Positions 6,624 to 13,249 of a stretch of DNA of 15,787 nt are shown here, in pieces. Location: positions 1 to 15,787 of the forward strand of contig JBBQXF010000109.1 of assembly GCA_038209965.1 (NCBI GenBank), given 5' to 3'. The translations under genes and the position numbers were made by a program. Under the pieces are notes generated by a model. It ran no database searches. It was not told the DNA's origin and saw nothing but the letters and a program-made list of their open reading frames with translations. Positions within the stretch are counted from its first letter, which is position 1; every line of letters begins with the position of its first letter. Source of the stretch: JALONO01 sp038209965 (lineage in GTDB: Bacteria > Bacteroidota > Bacteroidia > Cytophagales > Thermoflexibacteraceae).

Positions 6624-8105
6624 ATGCAAATCAAACAAATAAGCGTTCTAGTCTGGTGGTGGTGGTGGATCGTGCCAGTGGTGGCAGCCCAACCGGGCAC
6701 GTACTTGCCGGCCCAAATCAACAAAGAAATTGGCAGTTTAATGGCCCTGCCCGAACTGCGGGGCGCATCGTTGGGCGTGTATGTGGCATTGGCCGCCGGG
6801 GGCCGCCCGCTCGTGGCCCTAAACGAAAACCTGAGCCTTGCCCCGGCCTCTGTCATGAAATTGCTCACCACTGGGGCCGCGCTGTCAGTCTTTGGCGGTA
6901 GCTACCAATGCCGCACCACCTTGGAGCATAGTGGGGAAGTGGACATGAAAGGCACACTCCACGGCGATCTGTACATCCGGGGGGGCGGCGATCCAACTTT
7001 GGGGAGCAAAGAGCCCGAAAAACTGATGGCCAATTGGGTGCTGGCCCTCCAGAAGGCGGGCATCAAACAGATCAACGGGGCCGTGGTGGGCGACGGCAGC
7101 CTGTTCGGTGCCGACAACACCCCCGGATCTTGGACGTGGATCGATCTGGCCAATTACTATGGGGCCGGGGTTTCGGGGCTTTCCTATCGCCACAACCAGT
7201 TGGATGTGATTTATCAAGCGGGAGCCAAAGCTGGCGAAGCCACTAAGATATTGCGCACCGATCCTGCCGTGCCCGGCCTCAACTTAATCAACGAGGTGCG
7301 CACTGGGGCGGCTGAATCGGGCGATGAGGCGTACCTCTATGGCGCGCCCTACACCTACCTGCGCTACGTGAGGGGCACGATCCCGCCCAGCCGCCGCCCA
7401 TTCCGGGTGCGGGCCGCCCTCCCCGATGCTGAACTTCAGTGTGCTACGGAACTGCGCGCTGCCCTGCAAAAAAACGGGATCGCGGTGGGCAAAGCTGCTA
7501 CCACCGTGCGCTTCATGGCAAGTCAAGGCCAAACGCCCGCCGCCAAACGTCGCCAACTGGTCGTCCATCTCTCGGCCCCGTTGCGCGAACTGGTCAAAAC
7601 CACCAATGTCAAGAGCTTTAACCTTTATGCCGAAAGCTTTTTTCGGCTGTTGGGCCAACAAAAATTTGGCAAGGGCGATCAAGAAAGTGCGGCCAAAGCT
7701 TTGCGGGCTTTTTGGGAAAGCAAGGGATTGGATCTAGCGGGCTTTTTTATCGAAGATGGTAGTGGGCTATCACGTTTCAATGCTGCCACCCCTCGGCAGC
7801 TCGCCGAAGCACTGCGGGTGCTTAAAACCAGCCCAACTTTCAGTGATTTCTATTTTTCGCTTCCCTTGGTGGGCAAAACTGGCACAGTGGCCAGCTTTGG
7901 CAAAGGCACGCGGGCAGCCAACAACGCCCGGCTCAAGAGCGGCTACCTGACCCGGGTGAAAAGCTACGCTGGCTACCTCAACTTGGCCACTGGCGAAACC
8001 ATGATAGCGGTGGTAGTGGTAAACAATTATGACGGCAAGGACGAACTCATGACCCAACGGCTTGAAAAAATAGTGGGTCTGGTGGCGGCCATGCGCCTCC
8101 GCTGA
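6624..8105 (+). CDS. dacB: D-alanyl-D-alanine carboxypeptidase/endopeptidase, PBP4 type (peptidase family S13)
   Basis: This is a 493-residue class C low-molecular-weight penicillin-binding protein. It trims the terminal D-Ala of peptidoglycan stem peptides and can cleave D-Ala-mDAP crosslinks in the periplasm. All three active-site motifs are present: SxxK at 76-79 (SVMK), SxN at 331-333 (SFN, in 'SFNLYAES') and KTG at 418-420 ('VGKTGTV'). The long insertion between the first two motifs, with 'GDLYIRGGGDPTL', is typical of PBP4. The start is the ATG at 6624, 14 bp after the PD40 gene stop; it gives a signal peptide whose core is five consecutive tryptophans encoded by (TGG)5 at 6654-6668. 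It is the second gene of a two-gene operon. The 35-bp gap to the convergent caspase gene contains no obvious terminator. Confidence 0.93.
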   Translation: MQIKQISVLVWWWWWIVPVVAAQPGTYLPAQINKEIGSLMALPELRGASLGVYVALAAGGRPLVALNENLSLAPASVMKLLTTGAALSVFGGSYQCRTTLEHSGEVDMKGTLHGDLYIRGGGDPTLGSKEPEKLMANWVLALQKAGIKQINGAVVGDGSLFGADNTPGSWTWIDLANYYGAGVSGLSYRHNQLDVIYQAGAKAGEATKILRTDPAVPGLNLINEVRTGAAESGDEAYLYGAPYTYLRYVRGTIPPSRRPFRVRAALPDAELQCATELRAALQKNGIAVGKAATTVRFMASQGQTPAAKRRQLVVHLSAPLRELVKTTNVKSFNLYAESFFRLLGQQKFGKGDQESAAKALRAFWESKGLDLAGFFIEDGSGLSRFNAATPRQLAEALRVLKTSPTFSDFYFSLPLVGKTGTVASFGKGTRAANNARLKSGYLTRVKSYAGYLNLATGETMIAVVVVNNYDGKDELMTQRLEKIVGLVAAMRLR

Positions 8106-8140
8106 TGGTGGTCTGGGCTTGTCCTTGCCGTCATTTGGGA

Positions 8141-10114
8141 TTACTTGGCTATAAAAATGAAATCGCTGCCCGCTTCGTTGTCATCCAGCTCGCCGTAACG
8201 TGGCCGAGGGGTGATGCGCTCAAAGTAGGGGATAATGTCATCGATGGTCAACACTTTGTCGCTACCGCCGTAAGTCCGCAGGGCCTCCAGAAAATTGCGC
8301 ACAAATGGGGAATGTTTGCCCGCTTGGCCGTCAGATACGTATTCTTTGCCGCCCGAGGTAAGGTATCGGCGGGTTTTGAAGCGCATCTTACGGGCAATCA
8401 ACTCAGCCGTTGATACATTGTCAGCTTTGGCGGCTCCCCGTTTGGCAATGAGTGGATCGATGGTTCCGCCAAAGCAGACATCCATGACCAAAAAGGTGTG
8501 TTTGCAGTTGATGTTGTTGACCAGTGAGCGCATTTGCACGTGGGGCAAATAGGCACTAAACGGATCGGCGTCGCGTACCCCATCGGTAGGGACAATAAAG
8601 CCCTCCTTGTATTCGTCATCAAAATAACCGTGTCCAGCCACGAAAATAAACAATTGGTCGTTGGTCTGGTAAGTCTTTTGCGCATACTCCCGCAACTTGG
8701 CGATGATTTGGGCCTTGGTCGGGTTGGTTATCATTTCAGTCTGAAAGTTATAATAATCACCCAACTCGCCCTTAACAGCTTTTACGTCGGCAATGGGGTT
8801 GTTGAGCCGTGACCAGCCCCGATCCATGTATTCGTCTGTACCGATGAGCAATGCGTAGTTTTTGCCCATGATCGAGGCGTTCTGACCTATGGCTGATTCA
8901 GTGGAAGGCTTGGAGGCTGGTGGGCTAATGGTCAGTTGCTTCTCGGTGGAATTTCCCTTAAAATCGGTGGCCACCACAACTACTGTGGTACGGTTGCCCA
9001 CTTTAACTTTGCTGTCAAACTCCCCGCTGTTGAGGCGAGCTGCTATTCCATTGATCATCACACTGTGCACCCCGCTTTCGTCGGTGGCTTTGCCAGTAAT
9101 GGTCACTTCTTGGTCCAAGGTCATGATTTCCATGCCCCGCGTCAGTACAGGCGCAGTGATCTCGATCTGCGGGCCTTTGGTATCGATCTGTGTATTAAGG
9201 GCCGCCTTGGCCGACTCCAGCCCCAGTTTGGCGGGGGGATGTTCCGGATCAAGGCGCAGGGCTCGTTCAAAATCCCGGAGGGCCGATTGGGCATCGTTGA
9301 GCCGCATTTTCACTTGCCCGCGCTGGCTATAGCTCCATTTGCTGATTCCCAGCTCAAGGGATCGATCCAGATCGGCCAGGGCTTCTCTGTGGCGGCCCAG
9401 CATCAATTTGGCCCAGCCCCGGTTGTCATAGGCCAATTTCATGTTGTGGTCTATCTCAATGGCACGGTCAAAATATTGGATGGCCGTTTCGTACTCACTG
9501 CGCTCGCCAGCCTCATAGCCTTTGTCATAATACTCTTTGGCGGAGAGCATTGGCTTTTTGTTCACTTTGCCTTGCCGCTGGGCCACCATCAACTGCATCA
9601 ACTGGTTTCTATTGTTGATCGCGGTGGAATAGTTGGGCAATATCTCAATGGCCTTGGCGTAGTGCTCAAGTGCCTTGTCATATTGCCGCAATTTTTCATA
9701 CGCTGCCCCGAGGTCGTTGTGGCACTTTCCGGGTTCGGGATTGCGGGGGTTTTTGATTTCTTGCAAGTAATCGGCCACCGCATCTGTATAATAGCCCAAC
9801 TGGAACCGGGCATAAGCCCGGCCCGAAAACACCCCGGGAAAGCTCTTGGCGGTTTCGATTACTTTGGTGAAATCCCTAGCGGCTTCGTTGAATCGGGTCG
9901 TGGAGATGTAGCACCAACCCCGGTTGAAATAGGCATCCTCATAAGCTGGGTTCTTACCAATGGCCGATGTGTAAAAAGTGATGGCGCCATTTAGATCCCC
10001 GTCATCTTCCGCATCGAGAGCTTTGTTGAAGAATCCGGTCGCCGTATTTTGGGCCAAAACGCCGAAAGAGGGCAGTAGAAAAAGTAAGGCAAGTAATTTC
10101 GTACGTAAAAGCAT
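8141..10114 (-). CDS. Secreted TPR-caspase (peptidase C14-like) protein
   Basis: This is a 657-residue exported protein. The signal peptide is residues 1-21 (LLFLLPSFGVLAQ). About seven tetratricopeptide repeats follow: 26-56, 57-92, 96-122, 129-161, 192-224, 225-257 and 258-291. An Ig/cadherin-like spacer ('GPQIEITAPV', 'VTITGKATDESGV', 'VVATDFKGN') covers about 313-397. The caspase-type domain runs from about 417. Its p20 part opens with 'KNYALLIGTDEY' and carries the catalytic histidine H495 (VAGHGYF) and cysteine C547 (VMDVCFGG), with D545 where acidic S1-pocket residues usually lie. The p10-like part contains 'RYLTSGGKEYVSDGQ'. Such clan CD proteases usually cut after basic residues when D-x-C acidic pocket residues are present, but specificity is inferred. 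It is a lone gene convergent with dacB. Bacterial TPR-caspases are known in Bacteroidota and cyanobacteria; the substrate is unknown. Confidence 0.88.
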   Translation of the reverse strand: MLLRTKLLALLFLLPSFGVLAQNTATGFFNKALDAEDDGDLNGAITFYTSAIGKNPAYEDAYFNRGWCYISTTRFNEAARDFTKVIETAKSFPGVFSGRAYARFQLGYYTDAVADYLQEIKNPRNPEPGKCHNDLGAAYEKLRQYDKALEHYAKAIEILPNYSTAINNRNQLMQLMVAQRQGKVNKKPMLSAKEYYDKGYEAGERSEYETAIQYFDRAIEIDHNMKLAYDNRGWAKLMLGRHREALADLDRSLELGISKWSYSQRGQVKMRLNDAQSALRDFERALRLDPEHPPAKLGLESAKAALNTQIDTKGPQIEITAPVLTRGMEIMTLDQEVTITGKATDESGVHSVMINGIAARLNSGEFDSKVKVGNRTTVVVVATDFKGNSTEKQLTISPPASKPSTESAIGQNASIMGKNYALLIGTDEYMDRGWSRLNNPIADVKAVKGELGDYYNFQTEMITNPTKAQIIAKLREYAQKTYQTNDQLFIFVAGHGYFDDEYKEGFIVPTDGVRDADPFSAYLPHVQMRSLVNNINCKHTFLVMDVCFGGTIDPLIAKRGAAKADNVSTAELIARKMRFKTRRYLTSGGKEYVSDGQAGKHSPFVRNFLEALRTYGGSDKVLTIDDIIPYFERITPRPRYGELDDNEAGSDFIFIAK

Positions 10115-10183
10115 AAAGGGAAAGGTGGTTTTGGGGTTTACAACAACACTTGGAAAACGAATTCACCATATTGCCGCGATAAT

Positions 10184-10208
10184 GTGAGCTTTTTGGTTCA
10201 CTTTTTTT
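10184..10208 (+). terminator. Terminator-like hairpin, plus strand, upstream of the caspase gene
   Basis: The stem GTGAGC (10184-10189) / GTTCAC (10196-10201), with one G-T wobble and a TTTTTG loop, is followed by seven T (10202-10208). It would stop plus-strand transcription, for example read-through from dacB that runs antisense across the caspase gene. The rest of the 279-bp gap (10115-10393) shows no gene and no clear TAnnTTTG promoter for the caspase gene. Confidence 0.35.
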
Positions 10209-10393
10209 AAACGGAGACGATGTATGGTGATGAGATTAATCGAGTAATGCTATCGGCTTTACCGCCGCAATTCTTTTACCGCTTTTGCGCAGGTATGGCA
10301 ATGTTCCTTTGTTTTTAAGGCCAGCTACGATATATGGCAGGCAGATGGAAATAAACGGGGGATAAGAAACTTAATTCTCGCTGGAGTACGGTT

Positions 10394-10819
10394 CTACAAA
10401 CAATGTTTACAAATTCCTTGGGCCAATAGATCCAGTTTGACAAAATGATATTCTGGCGGGAGCTGAATGGCCGGGAACGGCACAGTGTCCAAGCAGAAGG
10501 TCTTGCCACATTTGGTACAACTGAAATGGATATGCTGATCCTGGTGGCGGTGTTCCTGACAATTGGAGGTCGGGGAACAAATGGCAAACTTCATGGCCCC
10601 AGAATCGTCGATCACCCGGTGGATCAGTCCCTGCTCTTCGAACGACTTCAAGGTGCGGTAAATGGTCACCCGATCAAATTCGCCGATCCGTTGCTCAATT
10701 TCTGCGTGAGCGAGGGCATAAGGGTTGTTGAGAAACAAATCCAATACCGCCACGCGGATCTTGGTCTTGCGAACGTGGTGGTTGGTCAGCAGTGACTCTA
10801 TGTGGGCAGTATTGGGCAT
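10394..10819 (-). CDS. Fur-family metal-responsive transcriptional regulator
   Basis: This is a 141-residue winged-helix repressor of the Fur/Zur/PerR family. The DNA-binding half contains 'RVAVLDLFLNNPYALAHAEIE' as two short stretches of one helix pair, and the recognition helix 'RVTIYRTLKSFEEQGLIH' (about 50-67). The dimerisation half has the His-rich metal region 'EHRHQDQHIHF' and two structural zinc pairs, CTKC (C101, C104) and CKHC (C137, C140). Which metal or signal it senses (Fe, Zn, Mn or peroxide) cannot be decided. A GTG at 10837 would add six residues, but it falls at or upstream of the predicted transcription start, so the ATG at 10819 is preferred. A palindrome overlaps its promoter, suggesting autoregulation. 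None of the usual metal-uptake genes is adjacent. Confidence 0.88.
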   Translation of the reverse strand: MPNTAHIESLLTNHHVRKTKIRVAVLDLFLNNPYALAHAEIEQRIGEFDRVTIYRTLKSFEEQGLIHRVIDDSGAMKFAICSPTSNCQEHRHQDQHIHFSCTKCGKTFCLDTVPFPAIQLPPEYHFVKLDLLAQGICKHCL

Positions 10820-10841
10820 GGCAATGTGATCGTTCACTCCA

Positions 10842-10874
10842 CAAAATTAAGGTATTTTTTTTCGGAAAAGCAAA
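10842..10874 (-). promoter_or_regulatory. Promoter of the Fur-family gene with overlapping palindrome
   Basis: On the minus strand a -33 element TTTG (10874-10871) and an exact -7 element TAATTTTG (10849-10842) are separated by 21 nt, a very good match to the Bacteroidota consensus. Transcription would begin near 10836, leaving a leader of about 17 nt before the ATG at 10819. The perfect 10-bp palindrome GCAAATTTGC at 10870-10879 covers the -33 element and is a plausible operator, possibly for the Fur-family protein itself. Confidence 0.6.
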
Positions 10875-10881
10875 TTTGCGC

Positions 10882-11802
10882 TCAGGCTGGCCCCAACAGG
10901 TTGAGCAGCCCAGCCCCCGTAGTGGCCCAGCCCCCGTGCTGCACCATGTACCCCAAGGCATCTTCCACGGCTTTAATCCGGTAGGGCTGGCCAGAAATGT
11001 AAGGATAGAGCACTATCGACATCACCCGTGCGCTGCCCGTTTGGGTGGCTTCGGCATGCAGCCAGTCAAACTGGTCGCGGAGTTGCTCGGCAAACTGGGC
11101 CTCGGTGTGGTGATAGCCAAAGATGATTTGCCGGTCACTGATTTCTTCGGAGAGCGGGAAAGCGTACAGATCGCCCGCCCGGGTGTGCAAGCGATAGGGC
11201 AAATCATCATTGGCCCAGTCGCAGCAGTAAGCAAAACCGGCTTCTTTCAGCAGATCGGGCGTAGCGAAGGACTCCGACGAGGCAGGCGACCACCAGCCTT
11301 GGGGCACCGTGCCCGTGGCCTGCGTCAGGATGTCCCGGGCCTTGGCGATCAGGGCCTGCTCCTCGGCCTCGGCCATGCCGCTGTGGTGGAGGGAGTCCAT
11401 GTCGTATCCGTGGCACACAATTTCGTGGCCACGCTGAAGTGTTTCACGCACCAAAATGGGGTAGCGTTCGGCCAAGGCGGCATTCATGGCCACTGAAGCG
11501 GGCAAGCCCCATTTTTCCAGGACCCGAAACAGCCGGAAAATGCCCACCCGGTTCCCATAGTCCCGCGAAGTATAATGCCGAAAATCGGGATAGGCCGTCA
11601 CCATGCCCCCGGGCGCTTTGAATGGCTTTCCCTTTTCATCGAGGGGAAAAAACTCCGAGGCAACGGTGATCCACAACGCAACCTTGGCCCCGCCGGGCAG
11701 TTGGAGTGGGGCCCGGTCAAACAGGTTGGACCAGCGGTACCGATCGTGATCCATGCCGTGGCGGCGTTTGGGATAGGTCAAATATTCGGCAGGGAGGCTC
11801 AT
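10882..11802 (-). CDS. PuuE-like polysaccharide deacetylase-family protein (allantoinase type)
   Basis: This is a 306-residue NodB-fold protein without signal peptide, so probably cytoplasmic. Several stretches resemble the PuuE/allantoinase branch rather than peptidoglycan deacetylases: 'DYGNRVGIFRLFRVLEKWG' (81-99), 'AERYPILVRETLQRGHEIVCHGYD' as split parts near 111-134, 'TPDLLKEAGFAYCCDWANDD' (181-200) and 'YISGQPYRIKAVEDAL' (268-283). The first metal-ligand motif of canonical NodB enzymes (TFDDG) is replaced by 'TVASEFF', as in the metal-independent branch. It could hydrolyse allantoin or a related amide or deacetylate a small substrate. No uricase or other purine-degradation gene is nearby, so the reaction stays open. 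It lies 62 bp upstream of the Fur-family ATG on the same strand, but the Fur-family gene has its own promoter. Confidence 0.8.
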   Translation of the reverse strand: MSLPAEYLTYPKRRHGMDHDRYRWSNLFDRAPLQLPGGAKVALWITVASEFFPLDEKGKPFKAPGGMVTAYPDFRHYTSRDYGNRVGIFRLFRVLEKWGLPASVAMNAALAERYPILVRETLQRGHEIVCHGYDMDSLHHSGMAEAEEQALIAKARDILTQATGTVPQGWWSPASSESFATPDLLKEAGFAYCCDWANDDLPYRLHTRAGDLYAFPLSEEISDRQIIFGYHHTEAQFAEQLRDQFDWLHAEATQTGSARVMSIVLYPYISGQPYRIKAVEDALGYMVQHGGWATTGAGLLNLLGPA

Positions 11803-11845
11803 CGGGAATGGATAGTTGAGTGGAAAGATCTATAATTGATTGGGG

Positions 11846-11881
11846 CCGGGGGCCCAATCGTAACTTGGGCCCCCGGTTTTT
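11846..11881 (+). terminator. Strong GC-rich hairpin with T-tract, plus strand
   Basis: A perfect 12-bp inverted repeat, CCGGGGGCCCAA (11846-11857) and TTGGGCCCCCGG (11865-11876) with a 7-nt loop, is followed by five T (11877-11881). In form it is an excellent intrinsic terminator for the plus strand, yet both flanking genes are on the minus strand. Read on the minus strand, the hairpin lies about 65 bp after the Gfo/Idh stop and is followed by CCCCAATC rather than a T-tract. It may still block or stabilise the 3' end of that mRNA. Confidence 0.6.
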
Positions 11882-11942
11882 CCAAAAATCGGTAATGTTG
11901 GGCAGCCAGGCCAAACCTAAAGCCGGGACCACCAAAGCTAAA

Positions 11943-13031
11943 CTAAACCAATTTTACCACCTCGCCCCCGGTCCGCACCGACTCGTCGCACGCGAAAGCA
12001 ATTTTGAGGCTGTTCACCGCATCGGCCAAGTGATCGGTCAGATCCAAGTCTTCGGCAATGGCCCGCAAGAAATAGCGCTGTTCCCGGTTGCACAGTTCTT
12101 GGTGGTCCGGCTCATCGGTCAGGTCGATCCACTCATCGGGCCGGGTAAATTTGTTTTGCGCATCAATGTCAGCGTGGTGCAGCCGCAGCGATTCGGTCTT
12201 GGTGTGGGCATTCACATTGTCCGATTTGCCACTGGCCCCGGCTTCCTTGGCCACAATGGACACGCAGCCCTTGGGGCCGATCACGTCCTTGACAAAAAAG
12301 GCGGTTTCGCTCATCATGGGCCCCCACCCAGCTTCGTACCAGCCCACCGAGCCATCGGCAAAGCGGATTTGGAGCTGGCCGTAGTTGTAGTTGCCCGCCG
12401 GGATGTCCTCCGTGAGCCGCGCCCCAATGGCAGTTACCTGCACGGGCTTGGAACGGGTCATTTGGCACATGACGTCGATGTAGTGAACCCCGCAGTCCAC
12501 GATCGGACTGAGGCTCTTCATCAAGTTGCGGTGCACATCCCACATCACCCCTTGGCTTTGTTGGTTGAGGTTCATCCGCATCACCAGTGGTTTGCCCAAG
12601 GTGTGGGAAAGCGCAATGAATTTTTCCCAAGACGGATGGTGGCGCAAAATGTAGCCCACCACTACTTTTTTGTTGGCTCGCTGGGCGGCTTCCACTACCC
12701 GGACCGTCCCGGCAACGGTATCGGCCAGGGGTTTTTCGATAAACACATGGCAGCCAGCTTCCAAGGCTTGGATGGCGAATGGCTCATGCGTATCGGGGTA
12801 AGTGGAGATGCAGACCGCATCGGGCCGGGTGGCGGTCAGGGCTTGGGCATAGTCCGAAAACAGGGCAAAGCCACCACCCAGTTTTTCGTTCAATATGTCC
12901 TTGCTTTTTCCGGTGGAAACTATGCCACAAATCTCGAAGCCCTCGAGTTGTTGATAGGCCATCGCGTGGGAGGCCCCCATATTGCCGCAACCGACCACAA
13001 GTACCCGGATGGGTGTATTTAAATTGCTCAT
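11943..13031 (-). CDS. Gfo/Idh/MocA-family NAD(P)-dependent oxidoreductase
   Basis: This is a 362-residue dehydrogenase of the glucose-fructose/inositol dehydrogenase superfamily, cytoplasmic, acting on a sugar, inositol or related polyol. The N-terminal Rossmann fold shows 'VVGCGNMGASHA' (GxGxxG at 14-19) and the conserved 'EKPLA' with catalytic-region K100. The C-terminal alpha/beta domain carries 'DCGVHYIDVM', where D179 and H183 occupy the usual active-site D-x-x-x-H positions. There is no signal peptide, unlike the Tat-exported subgroup common in Bacteroidota. The substrate cannot be assigned from the sequence. The gene is followed on its strand by a 140-bp gap with a strong hairpin, then the PuuE-like gene. 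A shared transcript is possible but would have to pass the hairpin. Confidence 0.92.
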   Translation of the reverse strand: MSNLNTPIRVLVVGCGNMGASHAMAYQQLEGFEICGIVSTGKSKDILNEKLGGGFALFSDYAQALTATRPDAVCISTYPDTHEPFAIQALEAGCHVFIEKPLADTVAGTVRVVEAAQRANKKVVVGYILRHHPSWEKFIALSHTLGKPLVMRMNLNQQSQGVMWDVHRNLMKSLSPIVDCGVHYIDVMCQMTRSKPVQVTAIGARLTEDIPAGNYNYGQLQIRFADGSVGWYEAGWGPMMSETAFFVKDVIGPKGCVSIVAKEAGASGKSDNVNAHTKTESLRLHHADIDAQNKFTRPDEWIDLTDEPDHQELCNREQRYFLRAIAEDLDLTDHLADAVNSLKIAFACDESVRTGGEVVKLV

Positions 13032-13109
13032 TTAGCTAAAATTTGAATTTCTGGGTGTTGTACATTCAGGTAATGGCGGATTGGCTGACTGGGCAAATTC
13101 GCATTGGGA

Positions 13110-13117
13110 CAAAAGTA
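13110..13117 (-). promoter_or_regulatory. Candidate -7 element of the Gfo/Idh gene
   Basis: TACTTTTG on the minus strand matches TAnnTTTG exactly, about 80 bp upstream of the ATG at 13031. No clear TTTG is found at the expected -33 distance, so the call rests on one box. The rest of the 218-bp divergent gap (13032-13249) shows no convincing plus-strand promoter. Confidence 0.35.
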
Positions 13118-13249
13118 ACGAGAATACTGATAATGTGATCCTACCGGTGAATTTGCCAAAAAAGGAAGGAAATTTGCTTGTAGATAAGATATTCCATTGT
13201 AAATTAATGGTTTGCCACCCGTTTGGCTTCACCCGAAATTGCAACCCTT

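Noticed and set aside
8936..9994. A 352-codon plus-strand open frame antisense to the caspase gene.
   Set aside because: The minus strand encodes TPRs, Ig-like domain and caspase dyad in one frame; the antisense product shows no motif and has no plausible start context.
10817..10837. GTG start at 10837 for the Fur-family gene.
   Set aside because: The exact TAATTTTG box at 10842-10849 predicts transcription starting at about 10836, so the GTG would not be in the mRNA; the ATG at 10819 fits.
11820..13022. A 400-codon plus-strand open frame covering the Gfo/Idh region, longer than the gene called there.
   Set aside because: It is the complement of a clearly conserved Gfo/Idh gene (Rossmann GxGxxG, EKP, DxxxH). 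The translated product is low in structure-like patterns and has no recognisable motif. High GC gives long antisense frames here.
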